Of a DNA stretch of 64,000 nucleotides, positions 9,340-18,716 are shown piece by piece. The stretch is from Bacteroidales bacterium. GTDB lineage: Bacteria; Bacteroidota; Bacteroidia; Bacteroidales; UBA932. Positions within the stretch are counted from its first letter, which is position 1; the number at the start of each line of letters is the position of its first letter. Under the pieces are notes generated by a model. The model did not search any database. It had not been told where the DNA came from and worked only from the letters and a program-made list of their open reading frames with translations. Both the position numbers and the translations under genes were made by a program. Location: NCBI GenBank assembly GCA_017534745.1, contig JAFXVX010000003.1:1-64000 (forward strand). Reading direction: 5' to 3'.

Positions 9340-10263
9340 TCAGAAGGTCAGGATGATACTGATGGGATAGTGGTCGGAAATGTAGGTCACGCCGGCATAT
9401 TTGTCGCGGACGGTCGTAAAGCGGCTGACTCCGGAGAAATACTTGAACCAGGCGTGGTCGAGAGTCTGTCCCCCATACTGGCCGAAGCCGTTGAAAGTCT
9501 TGTAGGAGTCGCCGATGAGGGCGTTCTGGCGCGCGCTTTTGAATCCGTCGCCTTTGATGCCTGTGAAAATCACGGAATTCTCCTCGACGTTCCAGTCGGC
9601 TGTGAGCACTATGGGGAGGTTGTCGGTGTTGATGGTCCTGATTTTGGCACGGAGTGCATCCATTTCGGTCTGGAGCAGAGTTATACCGCCGGGGTTGGTG
9701 TTCAGGTTGATATACTCGAGGTGAGTGTTGAAATGGTAGAACTCGCGCCCGTCCTTCTTGAGCTTCATCCTGCCCCAGGTGCAGTTGCGGTAGTGCTTTG
9801 CGCCGGGGAGGCGGCTCGGAGTGTCCGGGGTGGAGGTAAGATAGAACGTGGCGTGTTCAAGGACTTCTATGGAGTCTTTAAGGTAGAATATCGCGCATTC
9901 CTCACACTCCTCGTCAGGACCGTGGAGATCGACTCCGATGGCATCATAGCGCGGATCGTCGGCAATGATGTTCCTGCGGTGCTCGAAATCGCATTCCTGG
10001 CAGCCCATCAGGACGGGACTCTTATCTCTGAGCATAGCCTTGACAGCAGGGCGGCGGTACTCCCAGGCATTCTCGGTGCCTTCGTCCAAATTGATACTCC
10101 GCAGGTTGAACGACATCACGTGGACTGGCCTGCCGCCGGCAGTGCCTTCCGGGTCCTTGTACCAGCGGGAGTAGTCGTAGTCCATCTTCTTATGGCAGCC
10201 GGCGAGGCAGACCGCCATAAAGACCAGACCCAAAACTATTTTGATATTGTTTTTCATATTCAT
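9340..10263 (-). CDS. Endonuclease/exonuclease/phosphatase (EEP) family lipoprotein
   Basis: 307 residues; signal ends at Cys23 (CLAGC). All EEP (DNase I-like) active-site signatures are present in order: SFNLRS, GCQECD (metal-binding Glu), NTHLEY, ADWNVE (Asp and Asn), and SDHYPI (Asp-His pair). The enzyme should therefore be a functional phosphodiesterase or phosphatase anchored in the outer membrane or facing the periplasm. The family covers nucleases, sphingomyelinases and inositol phosphatases, so the substrate is open. It lies directly after susD, 10 bp apart, which suggests the imported material contains a phosphodiester or phosphate ester. A paralogue without a lipobox is at 34356-35177. 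ATG at 10257 is an alternative start. Confidence 0.85.
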   Translation of the reverse strand: MNMKNNIKIVLGLVFMAVCLAGCHKKMDYDYSRWYKDPEGTAGGRPVHVMSFNLRSINLDEGTENAWEYRRPAVKAMLRDKSPVLMGCQECDFEHRRNIIADDPRYDAIGVDLHGPDEECEECAIFYLKDSIEVLEHATFYLTSTPDTPSRLPGAKHYRNCTWGRMKLKKDGREFYHFNTHLEYINLNTNPGGITLLQTEMDALRAKIRTINTDNLPIVLTADWNVEENSVIFTGIKGDGFKSARQNALIGDSYKTFNGFGQYGGQTLDHAWFKYFSGVSRFTTVRDKYAGVTYISDHYPISIILTF

Positions 10264-10273
10264 AGTCCTTTTA

Positions 10274-12100
10274 TCACCATCCGGGGTTCTGTGTCAAGGT
10301 GTAGCCCTTATCCCTGTATTCGCGGATAATCTGCGGAGGAATGGGTATAAGATACTGCCTGCCGTCCGGATACCAGATCCTCGGAACGACGAGCCTGAGT
10401 TCGAGATCGTAGCCGCCGGCCGGATTGGGGATGGCCCTGAGCCCCATCTCTGAGGAATCCTCCGGGAATATCTGGACATAGATTTCCCTGTAGGCGGCAG
10501 GAATCTGGCTGAGCGGCTTCATCGAGAAGTAGAACTCGTCCTTGCCCTTGCCTCTGAGGTCGATCTTGGTGTCCAGCGCTGGGATATGGATACCGGTCCA
10601 GGGAAGGTCTTCGTGGAGGTGTCCTTCGGCCCAGCGGTCGAGATCCGTGTTGCGGAAGCCTTCAAAGAAGAGTTCGATGGCCCTTTCGCGGCGGATTTCG
10701 AGGATTACGGGATCGGTGATATCCGGATAGAAGGTCTCCTGGAGATACGGATCGACAGTCGTCGGGAGTTGGTTGAGGCCTCCGGAAATGCCGGCCCTCG
10801 AGCGAAGCTTGCCTATGGTCTTGGCCCAGTCGGAAGCAGTGATCTCGCCGAGCTCGGCCCTGGCCTCAGCATAGATCAGAAGGACTTCGGCATAGCGCAT
10901 CAGCGGTAAGGAATTAATACCCTTCGAATCCCTGTTGTAGGCCACGTCGTCGAGGCAGAACTTAATGATATGGTAGCCCGAAATCGCTTCCTGGCCCCTG
11001 ATGTCGGGGAGCAACTCCGAGTCAGTGGCGCCGGCCATCGTATAGTCGGGCGTCCTGAGCGTCTGGGCCAGACGGAGGTCGCGGCCGGTGAACTCATCCT
11101 TGAACAAGGTGGTGGTGTAGTTGGCCCGGGAGGTGACCGGCGTGCCGTCCAGCTTGAGGTAGGTGAAAAGGAATGCGCGCGACATACAGTCGCCGTTGCC
11201 GTAGTTGGTGTTGAAATGCCTGTTGGCGGAGTTGTAGATGCCGTAGTCGAGATCCGTGCAGAGACCGAGGATGACCTCGTCGGTCTGGATCTCGGTGCTG
11301 TAGAACAGGCTCCTGTAAGCGCCCTTGCTGCCGGGATCGGTGTGGATGGAGAACTTGCCGGATTTCATAATGGCATCCGCAGTGGAAGCGGCCATCCTGT
11401 AGAGGTCGTCAGCCGTGTAAAGCTCATCAGGCAGGTGGTGGTATTTCTTCCAGGAGGCCTCATAGAGGCAGATACGCGCCTTGAGAAGCAGCGCGGCATA
11501 TTTGGATACCAGCGAATTGCCCACTGATGAGACGGTCCTCAGGTGCTCCGCGCAGTAGTCAAGGTCCTTGATCATATGGTCCACGATGACGTCACGGGAA
11601 TCGCGGCCCTTGTAGAGGGTGGCTTCGTCAGAAGATTCGACCAGGTGCTCGAACCACGGCACCTCGCCGTAATCGCAGAGTTTGGTGGTGAAGTAGTACC
11701 AGGCGCGGAACCATTTTCCGAGAGCAAGGTAGTGAGCCTTGGTCTCCTCGTCGACAGTGCAGTCTTCGCTTTGTAGGGCGTCCAGGAAGTAGTTGATCCT
11801 CCTGAGGCCGCCCCAGCCCCACGAAGTTTGCTGCTCGGGATTGTAGGTGCCGGCGAGATAGAAAGACGTCGGGGACGGAGTCATACAGTAGTCGGAGGCT
11901 CCGTGCTCCTGATAGAACACATCGTCAAGCGAAGGAAGGAGCGAATAGAGGGAGTACGAATAGGACTGAATACCGGTTTCGGAACCGAAAACGGTCTTGC
12001 GGTCGGCACTGGAAATCAGCGGTTCGTCAAGGGAGCAGGAAAGCGCGGTCGCTCCGGAAAGAAGCAGCGCAAAACAATATTTTAGTATATTCTTTTTCAT
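10274..12100 (-). CDS. SusD-family outer-membrane glycan-binding lipoprotein
   Basis: 608 residues; signal ends at Cys22 (TALSC) followed by the usual SLDEPL segment. TPR-like helices of the SusD fold are recognisable by GLRRINYFLDAL, LGKWFRAWYYFTTKLCDYGEVPW, then LLKARICLYEASWKKYH and, late, LPLMRYAEVLLIYAEARAELG and ILEIRRERAIELFFEGFRNTDLDRW, all hallmarks of RagB/SusD. It caps the SusC barrel at the cell surface and delivers oligosaccharide into it. Gene is 12 bp downstream of susC, the standard order. Confidence 0.97.
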   Translation of the reverse strand: MKKNILKYCFALLLSGATALSCSLDEPLISSADRKTVFGSETGIQSYSYSLYSLLPSLDDVFYQEHGASDYCMTPSPTSFYLAGTYNPEQQTSWGWGGLRRINYFLDALQSEDCTVDEETKAHYLALGKWFRAWYYFTTKLCDYGEVPWFEHLVESSDEATLYKGRDSRDVIVDHMIKDLDYCAEHLRTVSSVGNSLVSKYAALLLKARICLYEASWKKYHHLPDELYTADDLYRMAASTADAIMKSGKFSIHTDPGSKGAYRSLFYSTEIQTDEVILGLCTDLDYGIYNSANRHFNTNYGNGDCMSRAFLFTYLKLDGTPVTSRANYTTTLFKDEFTGRDLRLAQTLRTPDYTMAGATDSELLPDIRGQEAISGYHIIKFCLDDVAYNRDSKGINSLPLMRYAEVLLIYAEARAELGEITASDWAKTIGKLRSRAGISGGLNQLPTTVDPYLQETFYPDITDPVILEIRRERAIELFFEGFRNTDLDRWAEGHLHEDLPWTGIHIPALDTKIDLRGKGKDEFYFSMKPLSQIPAAYREIYVQIFPEDSSEMGLRAIPNPAGGYDLELRLVVPRIWYPDGRQYLIPIPPQIIREYRDKGYTLTQNPGW

Positions 12101-12112
12101 AGCATCATCCTT

Positions 12113-15100
12113 TTAGAAACTGATTTGAAGTCCGAAGGAGAACGTACGCATAGTCGGGTAATTGTAGCCGTCGCCCTCGTTGCCGCCGAGGTCGTCGTCG
12201 GAGCCGTAGCAGACGGTCACCACGTCGAAGTCCTTTGTGTACTTGTGCATAGGAGACCAGGTCCAGAGGTTCTCGGCCGAGAAGTAGACAGAGAGCTGGC
12301 TCATCTTGAGCTTGTCAATGATCTTCTTGGGGAAGTTGTAGCCGACCTGCAGGTTCTTGAGACGGATGTAGGAGACATCCATCATGTAGCGGTCGATCTG
12401 CTTGTTCTGCCAGGAAACACCGCAGTAGCCGGTGTATTTAGGAAGAAGTGCATCCGGGTTTTCCTCGGTCCAGCAGTTGTCGAGCTGCCACTTGTAGGCC
12501 TGGGCGTAGGGGCGGCAGTACTGGCCCCAGAAAGGACCTTCCTTGGTGGGGTTCCAGAGGCGCTTGCCGATGCCCTGGAAGAAAGCGGACACATAGACGC
12601 CGTACCAGCTCAGGTCGAGGGTGAACGAATACGGGAAGCGGGGATGGGTGTTGCCGATGATGGTCTGGTCGCCCGGGTCGGCGAGGGTGTCGGAGCCGGA
12701 GTCGATCATATTGTTGTGGTTGAGGTCGGCGAAGATGACGTCGCCCGGGTAGGTGAGGCCGTCGTCGTGCATCCTGATACGGGTCTGCTCGTAAGGGATG
12801 GGCAGGCCGGTGTTGATGTCGGTCCAGTAGGTGTCGATCTGCGCCTGGTCACGGAATAGGCCCTCGACTCTCCATCCCCAGACATCACCGATCTCATAGC
12901 CCTCATAGTAGTCCTTGATGGAGAATGTGGGGTTGTAGTACTTGGTGATGAAGGAGCGGCTGTCGGCGAGAGTCGCCTTGATGCCGTAGGAGAACGGCTT
13001 GCCGAGGAGCTCCACGGAGTCATGCCAGGACAGCGAAAGTTCCCATCCTCGGGTGCGCATGTCGGCGTAGTTGCCCTTAGGGGCGTCGGCGCCATAGGTG
13101 TCCGGGAGGGTGGGACCGGTGGTATACATATTATAGGTACGCCTCTGGTACCAGTCGAAGGTGAACTCCAGCCGGCCGGAGAACATACTCAGGTCGAGGC
13201 CGGCATCGACCGTCTGGGAGGTCTCCCAGGTGAGGTTGTCCGGAATCTGGCTGGGAGTGCCGGTGTAGCGCATTCCGCTTACGCCGTCGAGGCAGCGGCA
13301 CCATTCGCTGACGCCCTTGCCCATAGTGCTATAGGAAAATTTCTCCATGAAGGCGTAGGTGCCGACGCTACCGTTGCCGAGCTCGCCGAAGGAGCCGCGA
13401 ATCTTGAGGGAGGTAATCCACTTCGGATCCACCTTGAACCAGTGCTCCTTGGATATACGCCACGCGGCGGAAGCGGACGGGAAGAAGCCCCATTGGCTGC
13501 CGGTCGGGAACTTGGAGGAACCGTCGTAGCGGCCGTTGACCTCGAAGAGATACCTGTCGTCGTAGGTGTAGTTGAGGCGGAACATGAAACCGGCGACCCT
13601 CCAGCGGCTTTCGTTGGAGGAAATGGTCATATCGTCGCCGACGGCGAGGTTGATACAGTCGGTGTCGTAGGTGAGCAGGTCGTAACGCTTGGAGGTGACG
13701 GCCTTCCACTTCTCCTGCTCGTAGTTGTAGCCGGCCATCGCCTTGAAGTAGTGCTTCTTCTTGAAGGTGTTCTCATACTCAGCGTAGGCGTTGACGGCTA
13801 TATAGTCGGTGCGAGAGGAATACTCCTGCAGGTAGTCGTCGAGGCCGGGGGTACCGAGATATGAAATCTCGTCGGGGGCTTCGCTGTAGGGGATGACCGT
13901 ACGCTTGCGAAGCTCAGTCTTACCGCGGTCGGCATAGGTGAAGTCGGCGTTGACGCGGAATGTATTGTTGAAGAAGTTGGTGTTGATCGAGGTCGTCGTC
14001 TTGTAGTTGCGAACCTTGCGGTTGGTGTAGTTGTTGCCCGTGACGAGACCGCCGACGGCGTAGGCGCCGGACTTTGTCATCGTGCCGTCAGGGTTGAAGA
14101 TCGGGGAACTCGGGTGACCTTCAGAATTGATGGCGCTCCAGAAGTTACCTGAGGACTGCTGGTTGGAGGTACTGGGGATGTGATAGTACTCGTTGTTGAA
14201 GGTGATGTTCTCGGAAATCTTCAGCCAGGGACGGACGTTGGCGCTCATCTTGGCACGAAGGTTAAGGGTGTAGTACTTGTCAGTACTTAGCTTGAAAAGA
14301 CCGTCGTACCAGTAGAGACGTCCCGAGACATAGTAGCTGAAAATCTTGCCGCCGCCGCTGACGCTGAGGTTGTGGGTGTGAGCAAGAGTGTATTTCTTGT
14401 AGAGGAAATCGTAGTAGTCGGTGTTGCCGTAGTAGACGTACTTGCCTTCGGGGCCGAGCTCGGTCGTGCGCTTGTTGCCTGCGAGCTGCCTCTGGCGGAA
14501 GTCCTCGAGCCAGGCCAGGGAGAAGGCCTGTCCCTTGTTCAACGTGTTGTGATGCTTGCCGGAGACGGCGTAGTAGGCTTCGTCAAACAGGCAGGCATAT
14601 ACATAACCGTCCGTGACAACATCGGGAACGGCGGTCGGATCCATTATGGAGACGCTGCCGGTGTAGTTGATCTTGGCCTTGGCGCTGATGTCGGGGTTCT
14701 TGGTCGTGATGATGACCACGCCGTAGGGAGCCCTGGATCCATAGACCGCGGCCGAGGCGGCGTCCTTGAGGACGGAGACGCTCTCGATGTCGTTGGGGTT
14801 GAGGGTCGTGGGGTCGCCTTCGACACCGTCGATGAGGATGAGGGCCGAACCGCCGGCGCCGATGGAGGTCGCGCCGCGGATGTTGTAGTCCGCCGAGCGC
14901 CCGGGCTTGCCATCGATAAGCTCGATGTTGAGGTTCGGGACGACGCCCTGGAGCATCTGGGTCGCATTGGCGACGGGACGGCCTTCGAAGACCTCGGAGC
15001 TGACCTGGTCCACAGCGCCGGTGAGGTTCTCCTTTTTCACGGAGCCGTAGCCTACGACCACGACCTCGTCGAGGAACTCGGAAGAAATCTCCAGCGGAAT

Positions 15101-15388
15101 CTTCATGCCTTTAATTTCCCCAGTTGCAAGGAATGTGTAGTCCTTGAAGCCGATGGAGCTGACTACCAGTCTGGATCCCCGGGGAACGGTCAGCGAGAAC
15201 TCGCCGTCAAGACCGGTGACGGTACCTGTCGTGGTCCCGTCAACGAGGACGGAGGCACCTACCAAAGGCTCATCTCCCCCCGAATCGAAGACGGTACCGC
15301 TGACGGTAACCGTGTTCTGCGCCCAAAGCGCCGGCCCCGTCAGGACCAGCATAAGCGCTAGAACGAGTAGTGCAGATTTATTTACCAT
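12113..15388 (-). CDS. SusC-family TonB-dependent outer-membrane transporter
   Basis: 1091 residues. Signal peptide ends near ALWAQ. Residues about 27-110 are a carboxypeptidase-regulatory-like domain (VSGTVFDSGG, VGASVLVDGT, DGEFSLTVP). The TonB box DEVVVVGYG follows, then the plug (VANATQMLQGVVPNL, ADYNIRGATSIG, ALILIDGVEGD, NDIESVSVLKDAASAAVYGSR) and a 22-strand-type barrel ending in an aromatic-terminated strand (FGLQISF). It imports oligosaccharides using energy from TonB. First gene of a seven-gene operon; its promoter at 15434-15464 carries a perfect dyad directly after the -7 box. Faces the second heparinase-like gene across a 103-bp divergent region. Confidence 0.97.
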   Translation of the reverse strand: MVNKSALLVLALMLVLTGPALWAQNTVTVSGTVFDSGGDEPLVGASVLVDGTTTGTVTGLDGEFSLTVPRGSRLVVSSIGFKDYTFLATGEIKGMKIPLEISSEFLDEVVVVGYGSVKKENLTGAVDQVSSEVFEGRPVANATQMLQGVVPNLNIELIDGKPGRSADYNIRGATSIGAGGSALILIDGVEGDPTTLNPNDIESVSVLKDAASAAVYGSRAPYGVVIITTKNPDISAKAKINYTGSVSIMDPTAVPDVVTDGYVYACLFDEAYYAVSGKHHNTLNKGQAFSLAWLEDFRQRQLAGNKRTTELGPEGKYVYYGNTDYYDFLYKKYTLAHTHNLSVSGGGKIFSYYVSGRLYWYDGLFKLSTDKYYTLNLRAKMSANVRPWLKISENITFNNEYYHIPSTSNQQSSGNFWSAINSEGHPSSPIFNPDGTMTKSGAYAVGGLVTGNNYTNRKVRNYKTTTSINTNFFNNTFRVNADFTYADRGKTELRKRTVIPYSEAPDEISYLGTPGLDDYLQEYSSRTDYIAVNAYAEYENTFKKKHYFKAMAGYNYEQEKWKAVTSKRYDLLTYDTDCINLAVGDDMTISSNESRWRVAGFMFRLNYTYDDRYLFEVNGRYDGSSKFPTGSQWGFFPSASAAWRISKEHWFKVDPKWITSLKIRGSFGELGNGSVGTYAFMEKFSYSTMGKGVSEWCRCLDGVSGMRYTGTPSQIPDNLTWETSQTVDAGLDLSMFSGRLEFTFDWYQRRTYNMYTTGPTLPDTYGADAPKGNYADMRTRGWELSLSWHDSVELLGKPFSYGIKATLADSRSFITKYYNPTFSIKDYYEGYEIGDVWGWRVEGLFRDQAQIDTYWTDINTGLPIPYEQTRIRMHDDGLTYPGDVIFADLNHNNMIDSGSDTLADPGDQTIIGNTHPRFPYSFTLDLSWYGVYVSAFFQGIGKRLWNPTKEGPFWGQYCRPYAQAYKWQLDNCWTEENPDALLPKYTGYCGVSWQNKQIDRYMMDVSYIRLKNLQVGYNFPKKIIDKLKMSQLSVYFSAENLWTWSPMHKYTKDFDVVTVCYGSDDDLGGNEGDGYNYPTMRTFSFGLQISF

Positions 15389-15412
15389 ATAATAAAATTA
15401 TATCCCTTTTTG

Positions 15413-15426
15413 TGTGTGCGCACACA
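15413..15426. promoter_or_regulatory. Perfect 14-bp palindrome, probable repressor operator of susC
   Basis: TGTGTGCGCACACA is an exact palindrome starting 7 bp downstream of the susC -7 box (minus-strand direction), that is, over the expected transcription start. A closely related dyad lies at 20726-20741. LacI-type repressors bind such even palindromes; two LacI genes are in the window. Which one binds is unknown. Confidence 0.65.
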
Positions 15427-15433
15427 TACTTTG

Positions 15434-15464
15434 CAAATATAGAGATTTCTCTCAACAATCCAAA
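15434..15464 (-). promoter_or_regulatory. Promoter of the susC operon
   Basis: Reading the minus strand: TTTG (15464-15461), exactly 19 bp, TATATTTG (15441-15434). A full match to the Bacteroidetes consensus. ATG of susC follows 46 bp further on. Confidence 0.75.
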
Positions 15465-15472
15465 ATAATTAA

Positions 15473-15480
15473 TACATTTG
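15473..15480 (+). promoter_or_regulatory. -7 box of heparinase-like gene 2
   Basis: TACATTTG fits TAnnTTTG. No TTTG at the standard distance is visible; the nearest partial match TTTC is 23 bp upstream. Only 11 nt separate it from the ATG, implying a very short leader. Both lyase genes have the same context ATTTGCAAACG at this point. Confidence 0.5.
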
Positions 15481-15491
15481 CAAACGTCTTT

Positions 15492-17375
15492 ATGAAACGA
15501 ATATTCCTTGTTTTTATTATGCTGCTTTTCGCAGCTTGTGCGCATGGCGGAAGTCAGGGCGCTGTGGCGGGTGAGGCCGGCGGTATGCCCGAATGGGGCA
15601 TGGCGGCGGAGAAGGCCCATCCACGGCTGCTGATGGCGGACGCCGACATGAAGATGCTGCGGAAGAACATCCGCCGCAACAGGGATATCAGGCTTCTGCA
15701 TCAATCCCTTCTCGCCCACGCGGATTTTTGCGTGGACGACACCCTGCAGATCACCTACACCTTCGACGCCTCCGGGCGCCGGATTCTGGATCAGTCCCGG
15801 TATGCCTTAGAAAGGATATTCTTCTGCGCCTATGCCTGGAGGATGACCGGAAAGGACAAGTATCTCGCACAGGTGGAGGAAGATATCCTCACCATCTGCG
15901 CATTCCCGGATTGGAACACTAAACATTTTCTGGACACGGCGGAGATGGCCCTCGCCGTGGCCCTCGGGCTTGACTGGTGCTACTGCGGACTTCCGGCTTC
16001 GGTCCGCGACGAAGCCGCGGCTACCCTTGAGCTCCTGGCCCTCTCGAAGTTCCGCGGGCAATGGTTCGCTTCTCAGAAGACCAACTGGAACCAGGTCTGC
16101 TACTGCGGTCTCGCGGCTGCGGCCATCGCCGTCTATGAACGTTATCCGGAGCTTTGCAGCGAGCTGCTCACAGCGGCCGTCACCGACAATAAAAAGGCGA
16201 TGGAAATGTACGGGCCCGACGGGGCCTATCCGGAAGGATACGTCTACTGGTCCTACGGTACAGGCTTCGAAACCATGCTGCTCGAGATGCTGACGGAAAC
16301 CTTCGGCACTGACGCCGGGCTTTCCGAATCTCCGGGTTTCATGCACACGGGGGATTTCATGAAATACCTGGTCGGAACTTCCGGCAAGACCTTCAATTAC
16401 TACGATAGTGACGAGGAAACATGGCCGCTTTACGCCATGTGGTGGTTCGCGGCAAGACTGTCGCGGCCGGATCTGCTGCTCAGCGAGATAGCGCTCCTTC
16501 GCGAGGGTAAGTACCTCGAAGAAGGTGACGGGAAGCGCTTTGCCGTTTTCGCCGCCTGTATGGCTTCGAAATTCGCCCTTCCGCGAAAAATTATCCCGGC
16601 CACGGGAGCCGCGCTATGGTCCGGCGACGGTCTGAATCCCGTCGTGCTGATCCGCACCGGATGGGACGGGTCGCCGGACGGGAGATACCTTGCCTTCAAG
16701 GGTGGCAAAGCCCGTAATAATCACGGACATATGGATTCGGGATCCTTTGTGTTCGACGCCTTCGGCCTGCGGTGGGCCTGCGACCTGGGGACACAGGAGT
16801 ACGCCCCCATGGAAAACAGCATCACCGCCCGTGGCGGGAATCTCTGGAATATGTCGCAGGGCTCGCTCCGATGGGATGTGTTCCGCTTCAGCAACTTCGC
16901 GCACAATACACTCACGGTGAATTCACAGAAGCACTATGCCAAAGGAGATGCAAGGATCGTCGAGATTATAGACACGGACAAAGCGAAGGGTGGCATTATT
17001 GATATGACACCTGTCTTCCCCGGGCAACTCGACTCCGCCAGCAGGAAGATAATGCTTCTTGACAGCGATTCACTGCTTGTCTCGGATTACGTGGCCGCAC
17101 TCTCCGACGCCCCCGCCGACATCGAGTGGCGCATGGTCACTGACGCCACGGCCACTGTGACTGAAAATGGAATACTTCTGGAGCAGGGGGGCTACAGCAT
17201 GTTGCTTTCCGCCGCGTCCAACGACCCTGCCATTCGCCCTGCCTACAGGATCTGGCCGGCCGTCGGCCCGGGGGAATGGGACGACCCTAACCCCGGCAAA
17301 TCCATCGTCGGCTACTCGCTGACCCTCCCCGCCGGCGCCTCCTGCACCGTCACCGTCTCCCTGCGGCCTTTATGA
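15492..17375 (+). CDS. Heparinase II/III-family polysaccharide lyase lipoprotein (copy 2)
   Basis: 627 residues from ATG 15492; signal ends LLFAAC (Cys16). The same architecture as the copy at 1598: helical toroid (DWNTKHFLDTAEMALAVALG, TNWNQVCYCG near residue 196, PEGYVYWSYGTGFE near 250), then a beta-sandwich with NNHGHMDSGSFVFDAFG near 408 and AHNTLTVNSQKH. The key Asn, Tyr and His of the fold are retained. The two copies have drifted strongly, so they may act on different linkages or as endo/exo partners. The stop codon TGA at 17373 lies inside the left end of the 154-bp repeat at 17367, so the last codons come from repeat sequence. Divergent from susC; convergent with uxuA. Confidence 0.85.
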   Translation: MKRIFLVFIMLLFAACAHGGSQGAVAGEAGGMPEWGMAAEKAHPRLLMADADMKMLRKNIRRNRDIRLLHQSLLAHADFCVDDTLQITYTFDASGRRILDQSRYALERIFFCAYAWRMTGKDKYLAQVEEDILTICAFPDWNTKHFLDTAEMALAVALGLDWCYCGLPASVRDEAAATLELLALSKFRGQWFASQKTNWNQVCYCGLAAAAIAVYERYPELCSELLTAAVTDNKKAMEMYGPDGAYPEGYVYWSYGTGFETMLLEMLTETFGTDAGLSESPGFMHTGDFMKYLVGTSGKTFNYYDSDEETWPLYAMWWFAARLSRPDLLLSEIALLREGKYLEEGDGKRFAVFAACMASKFALPRKIIPATGAALWSGDGLNPVVLIRTGWDGSPDGRYLAFKGGKARNNHGHMDSGSFVFDAFGLRWACDLGTQEYAPMENSITARGGNLWNMSQGSLRWDVFRFSNFAHNTLTVNSQKHYAKGDARIVEIIDTDKAKGGIIDMTPVFPGQLDSASRKIMLLDSDSLLVSDYVAALSDAPADIEWRMVTDATATVTENGILLEQGGYSMLLSAASNDPAIRPAYRIWPAVGPGEWDDPNPGKSIVGYSLTLPAGASCTVTVSLRPL

Positions 17376-17520
17376 AATTCACCTGCCACGGCGATGCGCG
17401 TTTTATAGCGTCGGTGGCATATTGATGTGGCAGGTGAGGCAAAATTGGCTCACCTGCCACACGAATGTGCCTCTCGCGCAACAGAACCGATGTCGTTGTG
17501 GCAGGTGAATTTCACGAAGG
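17367..17520. repeat. 154-bp nested inverted-repeat element, copy A
   Basis: Outer arms TGAAATTCACCTGCCAC (17373-17389) and its exact complement (17498-17514), extended by imperfect CCTT/AAGG to 17367 and 17520. An inner pair GTGGCAGGTGAG (17427-17438) and CTCACCTGCCAC (17449-17460) surrounds GCAAAATTGG. CACCTGCCAC thus occurs four times in alternating orientation, allowing either one long cruciform or two side-by-side hairpins. Copy B at 25396-25549 is the same length with all landmarks at the same offsets. Lies between convergent genes, so it may also end transcription. Confidence 0.85.
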
Positions 17521-17534
17521 GTGGGAGCACCTCC

Positions 17535-18701
17535 CTACATCGCTGACGCCAGGGCGTACTCGATGCCGCGGAGCTCGGCGAGGGAACGGAGGCGGCCGTA
17601 GCAGGAGTAGCCGGGGTTTGACCGGCGGCCAAGGTCGTCGCACATCTGGTGGCCGTGGTCCGGGCGGAGGAAGATGCGGAAGCCGCGCCGCTGCTCGACC
17701 TCGAACATGGCTTTCATCATCTCATAGACGGGGACGTCGCCCTCAAGGAGGTTAGCCTCGTAGAAATTGCCGTCGGCGTCGCGCTTAGTAGAGCGCAGGT
17801 GGACGAAGTCGATCCTGTCGCCGAACTCGCGCATCATCGCCGGGCAGTCGTTGTCCGCGCGCACTCCGAGTGAACCGGTGCAGAGGTTGAGGCCGTTGGA
17901 GGGGTTCGGAACCGCGACGATGAGCCTACGGAAATCTTCCGCCGTGCTCATTATGCGCGGCAGCCCGAGAATCGGATACGGCGGATCGTCCGGGTGGATG
18001 ACCATGCGCGAACCCACCTCATCGCAGACGGGACAGACCTGCTGAAGGAAGAAGATGAGATTGGCCCGCAACTCCTCGGGGCCAATACCTTTGTAGCGGT
18101 CGAGCGCCTCCTGGAACTGCTCCAAAGTGAAGCTTTCCTCGCTGCCAGGGAGGCCAGCAATCATATTGCGGGTGATAAGCGTGATCTCCTCCGGACTCAT
18201 CGACTCGTACCTGGCGCGAGCCCGAGCAATCTCCTCCGCCGAGTACTCCGCCTCGCCGCCGGGGCGCTTCAGGATGAACAGGTCGAAGGCGAGGAAGGCC
18301 GCGCGCTCAAAGCGCAGGGCGCGGCTGCCGTCCGGCATCTCGTAGGCGAGGTCCGTCCGCGTCCAGTCCAGCACCGGCATGAAGTTGTAGGTGATGCAGT
18401 GGATGCCGCACCGGGCCAGATTCCGGATGGTCTGCTTGTAGTTTTCGATGTATTCAAGGTAGCGGCCTTCACGCGTCTTGATGTGTTCGTGGACCGGGAC
18501 ACTCTCGACAACGCTCCATATGAGCCCCTTCTCCGCGCACTGGGCCTTTCGCTTCTCAATTTCCTCCACCGGCCACACTTTCCCGTTGGGAATATGGTGC
18601 AGCGCGCTTACAATATCGGTCGCACCTGCCTGACGGATATTGTCAAGCGTCACCGGATCGTCGGGGCCATACCACCGCCAGGATTGTCTCATTAAGTACA
18701 T
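17535..18701 (-). CDS. uxuA: Mannonate dehydratase
   Basis: 388 residues, typical length. Catalyses dehydration of D-mannonate to 2-keto-3-deoxy-D-gluconate (KDG) in cytosolic glucuronate breakdown. Family hallmarks: [13 protein letters not shown] at the N-terminus, [37 protein letters not shown], and towards the C-terminus [39 protein letters not shown] and [10 protein letters not shown], which carry the metal-binding His, Cys and Asp residues. Last gene of lacI-uxuB-uxuA; 49 bp from uxuB with a REP-like element in that gap. ATG at 18692 would remove three residues and is closer to the E. coli start. Confidence 0.97.
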   Translation of the reverse strand: MYLMRQSWRWYGPDDPVTLDNIRQAGATDIVSALHHIPNGKVWPVEEIEKRKAQCAEKGLIWSVVESVPVHEHIKTREGRYLEYIENYKQTIRNLARCGIHCITYNFMPVLDWTRTDLAYEMPDGSRALRFERAAFLAFDLFILKRPGGEAEYSAEEIARARARYESMSPEEITLITRNMIAGLPGSEESFTLEQFQEALDRYKGIGPEELRANLIFFLQQVCPVCDEVGSRMVIHPDDPPYPILGLPRIMSTAEDFRRLIVAVPNPSNGLNLCTGSLGVRADNDCPAMMREFGDRIDFVHLRSTKRDADGNFYEANLLEGDVPVYEMMKAMFEVEQRRGFRIFLRPDHGHQMCDDLGRRSNPGYSCYGRLRSLAELRGIEYALASAM

Positions 18702-18716
18702 AGTCCTTGTCTATTT

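Noticed and set aside
9238..10329. 363-codon plus-strand frame opposite the EEP gene
   Set aside because: The minus strand encodes all five EEP motifs; this is its shadow.
1598..17375. Calling the lyases alginate lyase PL17 or heparin lyase PL12
   Set aside because: The shared fold signature is clear but family-level assignment needs profile searches; the pathway genes point only to a uronate polymer.
17465..17755. 96-codon plus-strand frame starting in the 154-bp repeat
   Set aside because: Runs from the repeat into the uxuA antisense strand; no coding evidence.
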